The notes: generated by a model from the letters alone, not told the origin. Positions 38,264-46,165 are shown, numbered from the stretch's first letter. The stretch: 64,000 nt of DNA from Dokdonia pacifica (GCF_900188275.1 NZ_FZNY01000002.1:434001-498000); one strand, 5' to 3'. Program-made: numbers and translations.

Positions 38264-38713
38264 ATGGGAATATTTGACAATCTTTTTGGTGGTAACAAAA
38301 AGAAGAGTGAGCAGCCAAAGCCAGAACTTAGGTTAGAGTATAATATCATGAACAATATAACATTAGAGACTTGTGATAAATATTCAAATCAAGAGAATTA
38401 CAAATTGATTGAAAACGGCATTTATAAAGACCTAAAAGATGAAGATGACGCCAATTATAGAATGACCATTTCCTACGAACTTGACTCGGATAATAGTCAA
38501 TATCCTTTAGAGGATATTTTGGATAAATTCTACTTACATGTTTCCGACTTTTTGGAGTCTGAGAATGATTCTGATTCAAATAAAGTCAAACAAGAATTGG
38601 GCGGGACTTTAGATGGCATTAAAAATGCTCAAGAAATCATCGGAAAGAAGATTTACAATCAAGACTTTTTGGACGAAGATGGACAGATAAGAGTAAATTT
38701 AAAAATTGAATAA
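38264..38713 (+). CDS. hypothetical small acidic protein, cassette gene
   Basis: A 149-residue soluble protein starting GIFDNLFGGNKKKSEQPKPE; the rest is acidic (EDDANYRMTISYELDSDNSQ, YPLEDILDKFYLHVSDFLES). The GIFDNLFGG start is seen in several unrelated small bacterial proteins and does not identify a family. It is the sole gene between attC-like sites C and D. The unit begins GTTGTGTGTA (38238) and ends TACACACAAC (38719-38728), perfect reverse complements over 10 bases. Function unknown. Confidence 0.7.
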   Translation: MGIFDNLFGGNKKKSEQPKPELRLEYNIMNNITLETCDKYSNQENYKLIENGIYKDLKDEDDANYRMTISYELDSDNSQYPLEDILDKFYLHVSDFLESENDSDSNKVKQELGGTLDGIKNAQEIIGKKIYNQDFLDEDGQIRVNLKIE

Positions 38714-38718
38714 AAAAC

Positions 38719-38914
38719 TACACACAACAACGTGTATAAAACATCGCTAATAATTGCTAAACCGAAAGGGTTATATATCTATTAAATTCGCCAAATTCTT
38801 AATTTGTCTTTTTGATAATAGAAAAAATAAAAAACATAAATAGCTGGTTTTGGTTAACCCGAGAAATTAGTGTCTTTATATACACTACATTTCATACACA
38901 AAACAGTTATGTGC
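38719..38914. repeat. attC-like imperfect hairpin, site D
   Basis: Left arm TACACACAACAACGTGTATA followed by AAACAT; right arm TTTCATACACAAAACAGTTA followed by TGTG. AAC-n-GTGTATAAAA and TTTCATACAC...GTT are complementary. The centre contains smaller hairpins (CGAAAGGGTT; CCAAATTCTTAATTTG). Length ~195 bp is larger than classical attC sites. Confidence 0.6.
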
Positions 38915-38928
38915 CATTAAACAAAAGA

Positions 38929-39711
38929 ATGAAAAAAAAGTATACGATAGGTGGAAATTACCAAGTTAATGGTAATACAGAAAAAGAGTTTGAAATAGAA
39001 TATGACAATCTTCCTGAGAACGAAGAAAACAACAACAAGCTATTGAACTTGCTTAACCATCCTTGGCGACTAATCAAAGAAGGAGGGAAATTAGGTGTAA
39101 ATGGAATAAAACGTTTTATTACTGTATTGTTTTTATTTGCTTTTTCGAATACTATATTGTTTTTCTATGCTATTAGTCGATTATTCTCAACAGATTTTGA
39201 GTTTATGAAACTCTTGTTTGTCTTACTTGTACTAATCATTGGATTAGCAATCACAATCTACTCAACATACAGAACATATCAATATGTGGTTATTGACACT
39301 ATCAGAGTGATTTATGAAAATTTGTCATCATTTTTTCATAAGATAAGCGAATTAATAATCGATAAAGTAGAGGTTTTATTTCAAGGTAAAATTGACCTGA
39401 CAGACAATCAACTTACTAAAGCGCTAGATTTTGGAAAAATGGTAAATTCCAAATACCCAAAAACTCCTAAATTTTTGAGAAAAGGAATCATTCTAATTTT
39501 AAATAAAATTCCATTTGTAGGAATGCTAATTGACCTAAAAGAAGAGATTTTAAAAGGTAATAAAATTGAAGCAAGTAATAAACTTTATAATAAAATGGAC
39601 GGGTTCATTTCAAACTCAATATTTGGAAATAATAATACGAAATGGGTTTGGTGGCTACTACCTGTAAATATTATAATCATATTCGTTTTGATAAAATTAA
39701 AAATAGGATAA
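38929..39711 (+). CDS. hypothetical membrane protein, cassette gene
   Basis: ATG 38929 is chosen because the upstream open frame runs through the attC-like repeat. The 260-residue product has a polar N-terminus (KKKYTIGGNYQVNGNTEKEF), two hydrophobic helices (about 70-92 and 98-122), a helical middle region with LSSFFHKISELIIDKVEVLF, and a C-terminal helix (WWLLPVNIIIIFVLIKLK). I do not recognise the family. It is the only gene between sites D and E, like the other cassette genes. Confidence 0.7.
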   Translation: MKKKYTIGGNYQVNGNTEKEFEIEYDNLPENEENNNKLLNLLNHPWRLIKEGGKLGVNGIKRFITVLFLFAFSNTILFFYAISRLFSTDFEFMKLLFVLLVLIIGLAITIYSTYRTYQYVVIDTIRVIYENLSSFFHKISELIIDKVEVLFQGKIDLTDNQLTKALDFGKMVNSKYPKTPKFLRKGIILILNKIPFVGMLIDLKEEILKGNKIEASNKLYNKMDGFISNSIFGNNNTKWVWWLLPVNIIIIFVLIKLKIG

Positions 39712-39713
39712 AA

Positions 39714-39851
39714 CGCTACACAACAATGGCTATAAGTAATCATTCTAGTTGGTTAAGACAAGTAACTTTTCTTACTTTTAACTAAATTCCGTTAAATCGG
39801 GAAAAACAAAAACAAAAAACGCTACTACTCATACACGAGACCGTTACCTAC
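39714..39851. repeat. attC-like imperfect hairpin, site E
   Basis: Left arm CGCTACACAACAATGGCTAT then AAGTAAT; right arm CTACTACTCATACACGAGAC then CGTTACCTAC. AAC, TATAAGTA and their partners pair across the site. Inner palindrome ATTCCGTTAAATCGGGA. Confidence 0.6.
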
Positions 39852-39854
39852 AAT

Positions 39855-40415
39855 ATGAAAAAACAACTCACATTTTTAATCGGAATTTTAATTTGCTTTG
39901 TTTCTTGCAACTTTTCGGAGAAGGAAAAAAAAGCGGAAATAAAAATTACTAAACCAATTGTCGAGGAGAAAAGTAAAAAAAATATTGAAGAACAGAAAAA
40001 GGAAAATTATCAATTTGTTGAAAATGACAGTATAGCTCATTTATGGCAATCTGAATTGGAATCATTGACTAAAAGTTTCTCGGGCTTCATAGTCAAGACT
40101 AAACTAAAACAAAACAACCACGATGAAACTCAAACCGACACGATAAAAACTTTGACTTTTGACAAATCCATTATTGAAGTTTATTCAACAGATGGATTTT
40201 ATGCAGTTTGGTCAGCGGACATTAAGAATTCAGAATTGCCAATTTGGTCTTATGTCAAAGTTGGAATGAAAAAATATCAATTGGAGAAAACATTAGCTAA
40301 CCGACTAAAATCTGATACAATCAGACTTGGAAATTTAGAGCAAACATCCGTTTTTGAATTCTATTTTAGTGATGACGAACTTGACCAAGTGAAATTTGAA
40401 GGATATGTGGATTAA
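39855..40415 (+). CDS. hypothetical lipoprotein, cassette gene
   Basis: A lipoprotein signal peptide (KKQLTFLIGILICFVSC, lipobox Cys at residue 18-19) is followed by a Lys/Glu-rich stretch and a ~130-residue domain (HLWQSELESLTKSFSGFIVK, EVYSTDGFYAVWSADI, FYFSDDELDQVKFEGYVD). No family is recognised. The unit is framed by GTTACCTACA (39843) and TGTAGGTAAC (40421-40430), perfect reverse complements over 10 bases, as expected if it can close to a circle with a paired attC. Likely located in the outer or inner membrane facing the periplasm. Confidence 0.72.
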   Translation: MKKQLTFLIGILICFVSCNFSEKEKKAEIKITKPIVEEKSKKNIEEQKKENYQFVENDSIAHLWQSELESLTKSFSGFIVKTKLKQNNHDETQTDTIKTLTFDKSIIEVYSTDGFYAVWSADIKNSELPIWSYVKVGMKKYQLEKTLANRLKSDTIRLGNLEQTSVFEFYFSDDELDQVKFEGYVD

Positions 40416-40421
40416 AATACT

Positions 40422-40558
40422 GTAGGTAACAATGGCTATAATTCATTGTGGTTTTGTGCCACACCAAAATAAAAGTATAAATCAACGGCCGATTTCTAAG
40501 CGGAATAATCCTGCGGATGATTCCACAACAAAATCATACACCAGACCGTTGTAAAACA
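40422..40558. repeat. attC-like imperfect hairpin, site F
   Basis: Left arm GTAGGTAACAATGGCTATAA then TTCATTGTGG; right arm CCACAACAAAATCATACACC then AGACCGTTGTAAAACA. ATTGTGG/CCACAA and TATAATT/ATCATA pair. The centre has GCGGAATAATCCTGCGGATG then ATTCC, a further hairpin. Confidence 0.65.
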
Positions 40559-40559
40559 T

Positions 40560-41153
40560 TTGAAGAAAAAATTGAACATATCGAAATTACTAACAAATCT
40601 GACCCTTATTTTGATTTGCGGAATGAGTTATGGACAAATTGAAATAAGAGGAAAAGTGATATCCGAATATACTAAAGAGCCAATTTGGACTGGTTACGAA
40701 ATTAAACCAAACATAGAAAAACACCCTATTAGTTATTCAAGTGAAGATGGCTCATATCTGATAGAATATTTAGAACCGAACAAAGAATACGAAATAATAT
40801 TGTTAGTTTATGGTTACGAAAAGCCTCTAAAATACATCGTTAAAACTAATAACGGAATAACCTATAAAGATTTTCTAATTGAGCCAAATTGCAATTGGAA
40901 AACAAAAGCTCAAAATGATTGGGATACCTCAAAGGCTCAATTTTTACTTTTCGGTTCAATAGCACCAATTATGAATACTAAAGCTGATGATAGTTTTGAG
41001 AAAAAATATGGAATTGAATATTTTGATTTTGGATGCCAACCGCCAACTTTTGAATGCATAATTATGTATAATGAAAAGATAGCAGAATTGATGGATGAAA
41101 AGTACGGAAAAACGTGGCGAGATAAAGCCAGAAAAGACATAATTGGGTTATAA
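40560..41153 (+). CDS. secreted protein with carboxypeptidase-regulatory-like fold, cassette gene
   Basis: The TTG at 40560 is the only start that keeps the signal peptide (LNISKLLTNLTLILICGMSY). Residues 25-105 fit a beta-sandwich of the carboxypeptidase-D regulatory type: IEIRGKVISEYTKEPIWTGY, YSSEDGSYLIEYLEPNKEYE. The C-terminal part (FEKKYGIEYFDFGCQPPTFE, then MDEKYGKTWRDKARKDIIG) is a motif I associate with small Flavobacteriia exported proteins of unknown role. It is the only gene between sites F and G. Confidence 0.72.
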   Translation: MKKKLNISKLLTNLTLILICGMSYGQIEIRGKVISEYTKEPIWTGYEIKPNIEKHPISYSSEDGSYLIEYLEPNKEYEIILLVYGYEKPLKYIVKTNNGITYKDFLIEPNCNWKTKAQNDWDTSKAQFLLFGSIAPIMNTKADDSFEKKYGIEYFDFGCQPPTFECIIMYNEKIAELMDEKYGKTWRDKARKDIIGL

Positions 41154-41156
41154 AAA

Positions 41157-41316
41157 ACGTTTTAAAACAACGTATATGACTCATAGTTAATTACTTGCTT
41201 AATCTAAGTTAAAGCATAATTGTAAGTCCGCCAAATTTTTAAATTTGGCTCGTGCTTAACCGAAAATAATCGCTAATTCACACGCTACAAGCCATATACA
41301 AGACCATTAGTAAGAT
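41157..41316. repeat. attC-like imperfect hairpin, site G
   Basis: Left arm ACGTTTTAAAACAACGTATA then TGACTC; right arm GCTACAAGCCATATACAAGA then CCATTAGTAAG. GTATATG pairs with CATATAC. The last core triplet is ATT instead of GTT. Inner CCAAATTTTTAAATTTGG is palindromic. Confidence 0.6.
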
Positions 41317-41322
41317 AGTAAA

Positions 41323-42114
41323 ATGAACGACACAACAACAAAATGGAAGCCAGATCTCTACAATGAAAAACATGCATTTGTGTATCATTATGGAGAACAT
41401 CTTATAAAACTACTTGATCCCAAAAAAGACGAAAGAATTTTAGATCTAGGATGTGGTTCTGGGCAATTGACATTTCAAATAAATGAGTTTGCAAAAGAAA
41501 CCATTGGGATAGATCAATCTGCCGAAATGATTTCTGATGCCAAATCAAAATTTCCTTCTATTGAATTTCAAGTAGGAAATGCAAGTCATTTCAAATTCAA
41601 TAAAAAATTTGACTCCATTTTTTCAAACGCTACGCTTCATTGGGTAAAAGAGCACAAAAATGCTATACAATGTATGTATGAAAATTTGAACCCAAATGGT
41701 AAAATTGTTGTAGAATTTGGAGGCAAAGGAAATGTACAAACTATAGTCAACCAATTGCGAAGCTCTTTAGCAGATAGAGGTTACACACAACAATCACATC
41801 TAGATGTATGGTACTTTCCATCCATTGGAGAATATACAACCGAGCTAGAAGCAGCTGGTTTTAGAGTCGTTCAGGCAACACATTATGACAGACCCACCGA
41901 ACTTGCAGATGAGCATTCTGGAATAAAAGATTGGATTTCTATGTTTGCCGAGCGCTTTTTTATAGGAGTTCCCGAACATCACATTGAAGATATTAAGAAC
42001 GAAGTGCAAGAAAAAATGAAAGACCAATGCCTCATCAATGGAAAATGGTACGCTGACTATAAAAGAATTAGAATTGTGGCATTAAAAGAAATATCAGATA
42101 CAAGTAATCCATAG
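41323..42114 (+). CDS. class I SAM-dependent methyltransferase
   Basis: The Rossmann methyltransferase motifs are clear: motif I ERILDLGCGSGQLTF near residue 40, the acidic ribose ligand in TIGIDQSAEMISDA near 62, motif II region FDSIFSNATLHWVKEHKNAI, and NLNPNGKIVVEFGGKGN. The pattern, especially SNATLHWV, resembles trans-aconitate 2-methyltransferase-like proteins, but the substrate is unknown. At 263 residues the length is normal and no membrane segment exists. It follows attC-like site G and could be the last cassette, although its own ends are not clearly complementary. Confidence 0.85.
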   Translation: MNDTTTKWKPDLYNEKHAFVYHYGEHLIKLLDPKKDERILDLGCGSGQLTFQINEFAKETIGIDQSAEMISDAKSKFPSIEFQVGNASHFKFNKKFDSIFSNATLHWVKEHKNAIQCMYENLNPNGKIVVEFGGKGNVQTIVNQLRSSLADRGYTQQSHLDVWYFPSIGEYTTELEAAGFRVVQATHYDRPTELADEHSGIKDWISMFAERFFIGVPEHHIEDIKNEVQEKMKDQCLINGKWYADYKRIRIVALKEISDTSNP

Positions 42115-42127
42115 TTATAACTACGAT

Positions 42128-42156
42128 AAAACCCTATATTAGCATAGAACAAATTA
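42128..42156 (+). repeat. 29-bp direct repeat, left copy
   Basis: Begins AAAACCCTATATTAGCATAG and ends ACAAATTA. It is identical over 29 bases to 42970-42998. It lies seven bases before the ATG of the intervening gene. It contains TATATTAGC, a weak -7-like sequence. Confidence 0.9.
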
Positions 42157-42162
42157 TAATTA

Positions 42163-42852
42163 ATGTTTATAAAAACACGATTAATAATGAGAAAAAAAAG
42201 TGTTATTGAATTATTAGACTATGCATCAGAACAAATTATTGAACTTGAAAATAAAATAAAAACTGGTTCGGTTGATCGTGTTTTAATTAAAAATGTTTTA
42301 GAAAATTTAAGAAGTGCATTAGATTATGTTGCTCATGATATAAGTGATAAACTAAGTTCTCCAAATTCTAGAGTTTATTTTCCTTATGCGAAAAATTTAA
42401 ATGAATTTGAACGTTCTGTTAAAAGAAATTTGCCAAATCTTGATAAAGAATTTCCAGATATATATAATATAATTAAATCTATTCAGCCTTTTGAGAGTAG
42501 TTCAAATTGGCTTATCCTAGTTTGTGGTCTTGTTAACGCTGCTAAGCATCATAACCTCAATGAGATTGAAGAAAAAGATATAATTCATGGATTTATGGGA
42601 GGCGGAATGCATCTATCTAATGTTGGAAGTTTTAATATCAAAAATGCAAAGTTAAATGGCTTAAATATAAAATCTATAGTTGTTAAAGAAGGTGAATTAG
42701 AAGAGTTAATTCTTGATAATTTTTCTGAATTAGTTTTTTTAAAAAAATCTTTAGTTACATTTTTAGGTGAAGAACATGAAATTTGTGAATTTTTAAAATA
42801 TGGTCATTCAAATATTAAAAAAATAAGTAATGATATTTATAACTTTATATAA
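42163..42852 (+). CDS. hypothetical helical protein framed by a 29-bp direct repeat
   Basis: The 229-residue soluble protein is helical in its first 130 residues: SVIELLDYASEQIIELENKI, VLENLRSALDYVAHDISDKL, then YFPYAKNLNEFERSVKRNLP, SSNWLILVCGLVNAAKHHNL; the rest looks like beta strands. The arrangement R-x7-H in LRSALDYVAH and LVNAAKHHNL resembles dimerising helical proteins of HEPN type, but the spacing is not the standard RX4-6H, so this is only a possibility. An inner ATG at 42187 is an alternative start. Base composition is more AT-rich than neighbours. The flanking direct repeats suggest insertion upstream of the symporter gene. Confidence 0.65.
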   Translation: MFIKTRLIMRKKSVIELLDYASEQIIELENKIKTGSVDRVLIKNVLENLRSALDYVAHDISDKLSSPNSRVYFPYAKNLNEFERSVKRNLPNLDKEFPDIYNIIKSIQPFESSSNWLILVCGLVNAAKHHNLNEIEEKDIIHGFMGGGMHLSNVGSFNIKNAKLNGLNIKSIVVKEGELEELILDNFSELVFLKKSLVTFLGEEHEICEFLKYGHSNIKKISNDIYNFI

Positions 42853-42969
42853 TTTTTAAATGAATGATATCTAAGAATAGAGCATATGAAAAATAAAAGA
42901 AAAAGATCTAGTAATACATTTTGAATTTTGCCTACTAACTATTCGGGAAATGATAATAGTTACACCTCA

Positions 42970-42998
42970 AAAACCCTATATTAGCATAGAACAAATTA
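42970..42998 (+). repeat. 29-bp direct repeat, right copy
   Basis: Identical to 42128-42156. It ends six bases before the ATG of the symporter gene, so it probably includes the native leader or promoter of that gene. Confidence 0.9.
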
Positions 42999-43004
42999 GA
43001 GTTT

Positions 43005-44468
43005 ATGCAACCCTATCAAATCTTACTTCTTATTGCTGGTTACTTCGGTGTACTGATGCTCATTAGTTATCTCACAGGAAAAAGTGGGTCTAATTCAGAT
43101 TTCTTTAAAGCTGGAAAACAATCTCCTTGGTATCTAGTTGCTTTTGGAATGATTGGGGCATCCCTTTCTGGTGTAACCTTTATATCTGTACCCGGTTGGA
43201 TTGAAGCATCGAGCTTTAGCTATTTTCAGGTGGTATTAGGATATACCGTTGGATATGCAGTAATAGGATTGGTCTTACTCCCACTCTATTACAAACTCAA
43301 CTTAACGTCTATTTATACCTATTTAGAAAGTAGGTTTGGAAATGCATCCTATAAAACTGGCGCTTCCTTCTTTTTATTGAGTCGTATTATAGGTGCTAGT
43401 TTTAGATTATATCTCGTAGCTAACGTATTACAGCTGTTAGTCTTTGATAAAATGTCTTTTTTCGGAGATGAAGGCGTTCCATTTTGGGTCACTGTCACCA
43501 TTACCATTTTATTGATCTGGTTGTATACATTTAAAGCCGGAATCAAAACCATCGTATGGACAGATACACTTCAAACTCTATTTATGCTCGTTGCTGTAGG
43601 CGTAGCGATTTATTATGTCTCTGAAGAAATGGGGCTTTCTGGAGGAGAGATCATGAGTTTTGTATCAGATAGCGATTTATCACAAGTATTCTTTTTTGAT
43701 GATTGGAAAAGCGGGGATTACTTCTTTAAACAATTCTTATCAGGAGCCTTTATTGCGATCGTAATGACAGGACTGGATCAAGATATGATGCAAAAAAACC
43801 TCACCTGTCATAATCTTGAAGACGCTAAAAAGAATATGTTTTGGTTTACCATTGTACTTACCGTAGTAAATATGGTCTTCTTAGTACTAGGTGTATTATT
43901 GACCGTATATGCTGCACAAAATGGTATCGATGCTCATAAAGACGATCTCTTCCCTACCATTGCTGTAGAAAGTGGTTTAGGAGTAGGTCTAGCCATTGTA
44001 TTCTTATTAGGGCTCATTGCCGCTGCCTATTCTAGTGCCGATAGTGCATTAACTTCCCTTACAACATCTTTCAGTATAGATATACTAGATATTGAAAAGA
44101 AACACGACGCAAAAGCACAAGTGCGCATTCGTAAACGCATTCATATATTAATGTCTATCATTTTAGTAGTTGTTATCATTGTTTTTAAATACGTTATTGC
44201 AAATGAAAGTGTCATTAAAAACGTATTTACCTTTGCAGGATACACCTATGGTCCTTTATTAGGACTCTATGCCTTTGGGCTTTTTACCAAATGGAAGGTA
44301 AAAGATGCTATTGTTCCTGCAATTGCCATTGCTTCCCCTATCCTAGCCTATTTGATTAGTTATCTCTGTAAAAAATATGCTGGATTTGATTTCGGATTCT
44401 TTATCCTTATTCTCAACGGAGCGCTTACCTTTTTAGGTTTAGTATTGATTCGTACCCAAAAGAACTAA
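43005..44468 (+). CDS. sodium:solute symporter (SSS family)
   Basis: The 487-residue protein has about 13 hydrophobic segments and the SSS signatures: GKSGSNSDFFKAGKQSPWYL, FGMIGASLSGVTFISVPGW near residue 52, GYTVGYAVIGLVLLPLYYKL, TYLESRFGNASYKTGASFFL and AAAYSSADSALTSLTTSFSI near 343 carrying the sodium-site serines. It imports an organic solute with Na+ across the inner membrane; the substrate is not evident. The gene is convergent with and overlaps the CoA-binding gene by 30 bases. Its leader duplicates the 29-bp repeat. Confidence 0.93.
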   Translation: MQPYQILLLIAGYFGVLMLISYLTGKSGSNSDFFKAGKQSPWYLVAFGMIGASLSGVTFISVPGWIEASSFSYFQVVLGYTVGYAVIGLVLLPLYYKLNLTSIYTYLESRFGNASYKTGASFFLLSRIIGASFRLYLVANVLQLLVFDKMSFFGDEGVPFWVTVTITILLIWLYTFKAGIKTIVWTDTLQTLFMLVAVGVAIYYVSEEMGLSGGEIMSFVSDSDLSQVFFFDDWKSGDYFFKQFLSGAFIAIVMTGLDQDMMQKNLTCHNLEDAKKNMFWFTIVLTVVNMVFLVLGVLLTVYAAQNGIDAHKDDLFPTIAVESGLGVGLAIVFLLGLIAAAYSSADSALTSLTTSFSIDILDIEKKHDAKAQVRIRKRIHILMSIILVVVIIVFKYVIANESVIKNVFTFAGYTYGPLLGLYAFGLFTKWKVKDAIVPAIAIASPILAYLISYLCKKYAGFDFGFFILILNGALTFLGLVLIRTQKN

Positions 44469-44825
44469 GGTACACGCAACTTCAAAATTGATATTATTTT
44501 CTTTAAGAAGTTTATAAAACTCAGGATTCTCTGTTCCTGGATTAAAGATCACTCGTTTCGGTTGTAATGATACCACATAGTCCATGTACTGATGTTGATG
44601 CTTGGGACCTATGTATAAAGTAACCGTATCAATTTTATTTTTATGTGTTTCCGCTTTCGCGAAAGCGGACTCAAACGTAATCACCTCTTGACCATCTATA
44701 GTCCCTGATCGCAGTCCTACCGCAATAACTGGATGATTATATTTTTGTAAACGTTGTACCGCAAGATGCGAATATCGAATAGATTTTAGAGAGGCTCCAA
44801 GAACGAGCGTAGGCTTAATTATCAT
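44439..44825 (-). CDS. CoA-binding domain protein (YccU-like)
   Basis: The 128-residue protein is a single Rossmann CoA_binding_2 domain: TLVLGASLKSIRYSHLAVQR at the N-terminus, PVIAVGLRSGTIDGQEVI, then TLYIGPKHQHQYMDYVVSLQ and VIFNPGTENPEFYKLLKENN. Proteins of this type bind acyl-CoA or nucleotide; enzyme activity is unknown. An in-frame palindrome copy encodes AFAKA in SAFAKAETHK (about 54-58). Its 3' end overlaps the symporter gene by 30 bases. Confidence 0.88.
   Translation of the reverse strand: MIIKPTLVLGASLKSIRYSHLAVQRLQKYNHPVIAVGLRSGTIDGQEVITFESAFAKAETHKNKIDTVTLYIGPKHQHQYMDYVVSLQPKRVIFNPGTENPEFYKLLKENNINFEVACTLVLLGTNQY
44651..44668. repeat. iterated palindrome inside the CoA-binding gene
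   Basis: CCGCTTTCGCGAAAGCGG, 18-bp perfect palindrome, read on the minus strand as SAFAKAE. Confidence 0.85.
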
Positions 44826-44905
44826 AAAACAAAGTTAAAAAATTAAAACACTGTAACAGTATAGAAAATTAGTCGTCTATAGAGTATAAAGTTAACTTTA
44901 TTGGT

Positions 44906-44998
44906 TAGACATCTTTTAATTCGTTTTGATGGTTAGTGTTAATTAGAAGTACTGTCTACCACAAAATCCCAGGGTTCCGGACTCTGGGATTTTATTTT
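44906..44998 (+). ncRNA. candidate small RNA, copy 1
   Basis: A ~93-base block nearly identical to 57144-57236 (two differences in the first 87 bases by eye). It ends in a hairpin, AAAATCCCAG / CTGGGATTTT with loop GGTTCCGGACT, followed by ATTTTTA, as in an intrinsic terminator on the + strand. It is not downstream of any + strand gene, so an independent short transcript is the simplest reading. It may be the published Flavobacteriia Flavo-1 motif, but I cannot confirm the match. Confidence 0.55.
44963..44996 (+). terminator. terminator-like hairpin of small-RNA candidate 1
   Basis: AAAATCCCAG and CTGGGATTTT form a 10-bp stem followed by a T-rich run. Confidence 0.6.
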
Positions 44999-45241
44999 TA
45001 AATAACTTAAGTTTCACTACAATCAAAATGCGCTAAAACTATATAAATCAGCATAAAAAATTTCTTTTTGTATAGTTTTATTTTACCTAAAAACATATAT
45101 TTAAAGTACCTACTTTAAACAAATCGCATCGTAATCTCTACCTAAATTTTAAATAATTTATGTAAACAATCAAAGGTTTTACGACTCCTACTAGTATAAC
45201 TTCGTGATACGGTTTGGATATAACACAAATGAGACGATACT

Positions 45242-46165
45242 ATGGATACTATTTTAAATGAAGGCGAAAAAACGGTACAACGGTTAGCAGGTGTAGAAAA
45301 AGAAGGGGCTCGTGTTGCAAGATTAGCTATTAAAAATAGAATAACTCCTGGTCTTTTTCCATATATACAAGGATTACCATTAGCATTTGTAGGCAGTACT
45401 GATGCTAAAGGACAACTCTGGTCTTCTTTACTCATTGGTGATATTGGATTTATAGAGGTACCCCACATTCATGAAGTACGTTTTCATATTCCAAAAATTA
45501 AAAGCGATACGTCAGATATTTTTTTTAAAAATAGCGTAACAAATGCTAGTGTAGGCATTATGTTTAAAGACCCTTCAGAACGCATACGGTATCGTGTCAA
45601 TGGTACTGTCATTGAAGCTACAGAGGAGATCATTCGTATTAAAGTAATAGAAGCTTACGGAAATTGCCCTAAATATATCCAAGCTTGTAATATATCTGAT
45701 ATAGAAAGTACTTCTTACTCAGATACTACATCTATACAAGATCAAGCTTTAGGTAACTACGAAAAAGAATGGATTCGCAACGCAGATACTTTTTATATTG
45801 CCACACGTGGTTTAGATGGCAGAGCTGATGCATCTCACAGAGGAGGTAATCCTGGTTTTGTAGAGATTATGCCAGATGGAACTCTTAAAATTCCAGATTA
45901 CTACGGAAATAATATGTTCAATAGCTTAGGGAATATTTATGAAAACCCAAATACAGGGTTACTCTTTGTTAATTTTGAATCTGGAGAAACGCTTCAAATC
46001 ACTGGAAAAGGAAAAATTCTTTTTGATCAAACAACACCTGGTGATATTGAAAAAAGTGGAAGCACAGGACGTTTTTGGCTTTTTTCTCCAAAACAATGGA
46101 TCTACACTAAAAACCACCATAAAGCACAATGGGATTTTATAGATTATTCTCCCTATAATCCATAA
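45242..46165 (+). CDS. pyridoxamine 5'-phosphate oxidase-like (split-barrel flavin-binding) protein
   Basis: The 307-residue protein contains two half-barrel regions typical of PNPOx-like proteins: LPLAFVGSTDAKGQLWSSLL near residue 44, and a second with ADTFYIATRGLDGRADASHR and GNPGFVEIMPDGTLKIPDYY near 180-220, then GLLFVNFESGETLQITGKGK. The second half carries the residues that usually contact FMN phosphate. Proteins of this double type are flavin or heme-binding oxidoreductases with unknown substrates. It has no signal peptide. It stands alone 297 bases upstream of the molybdenum hydroxylase operon. Confidence 0.85.
   Translation: MDTILNEGEKTVQRLAGVEKEGARVARLAIKNRITPGLFPYIQGLPLAFVGSTDAKGQLWSSLLIGDIGFIEVPHIHEVRFHIPKIKSDTSDIFFKNSVTNASVGIMFKDPSERIRYRVNGTVIEATEEIIRIKVIEAYGNCPKYIQACNISDIESTSYSDTTSIQDQALGNYEKEWIRNADTFYIATRGLDGRADASHRGGNPGFVEIMPDGTLKIPDYYGNNMFNSLGNIYENPNTGLLFVNFESGETLQITGKGKILFDQTTPGDIEKSGSTGRFWLFSPKQWIYTKNHHKAQWDFIDYSPYNP

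Larger units (their letters stand above)
44826..45241. other. 416-bp divergent intergenic region
   Basis: It separates the CoA-binding gene (-) from the PNPOx-like gene (+). It contains copy 1 of the duplicated small-RNA-like element (44906-44998). The remaining ~240 bases before the PNPOx-like gene are AT-rich without a coding frame; they should contain its promoter. Confidence 0.5.

Noticed and set aside
38812-38928. 39-residue N-terminal extension of the cassette membrane protein
   Set aside because: This stretch is part of attC-like site D and is open by chance; ATG 38929 gives a start right after the right arm, as in the other cassettes.
45142-45468. Minus-strand frame before the PNPOx-like gene
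   Set aside because: It overlaps the conserved start of the PNPOx-like gene and its product is Ser/Cys-rich without recognisable motifs.
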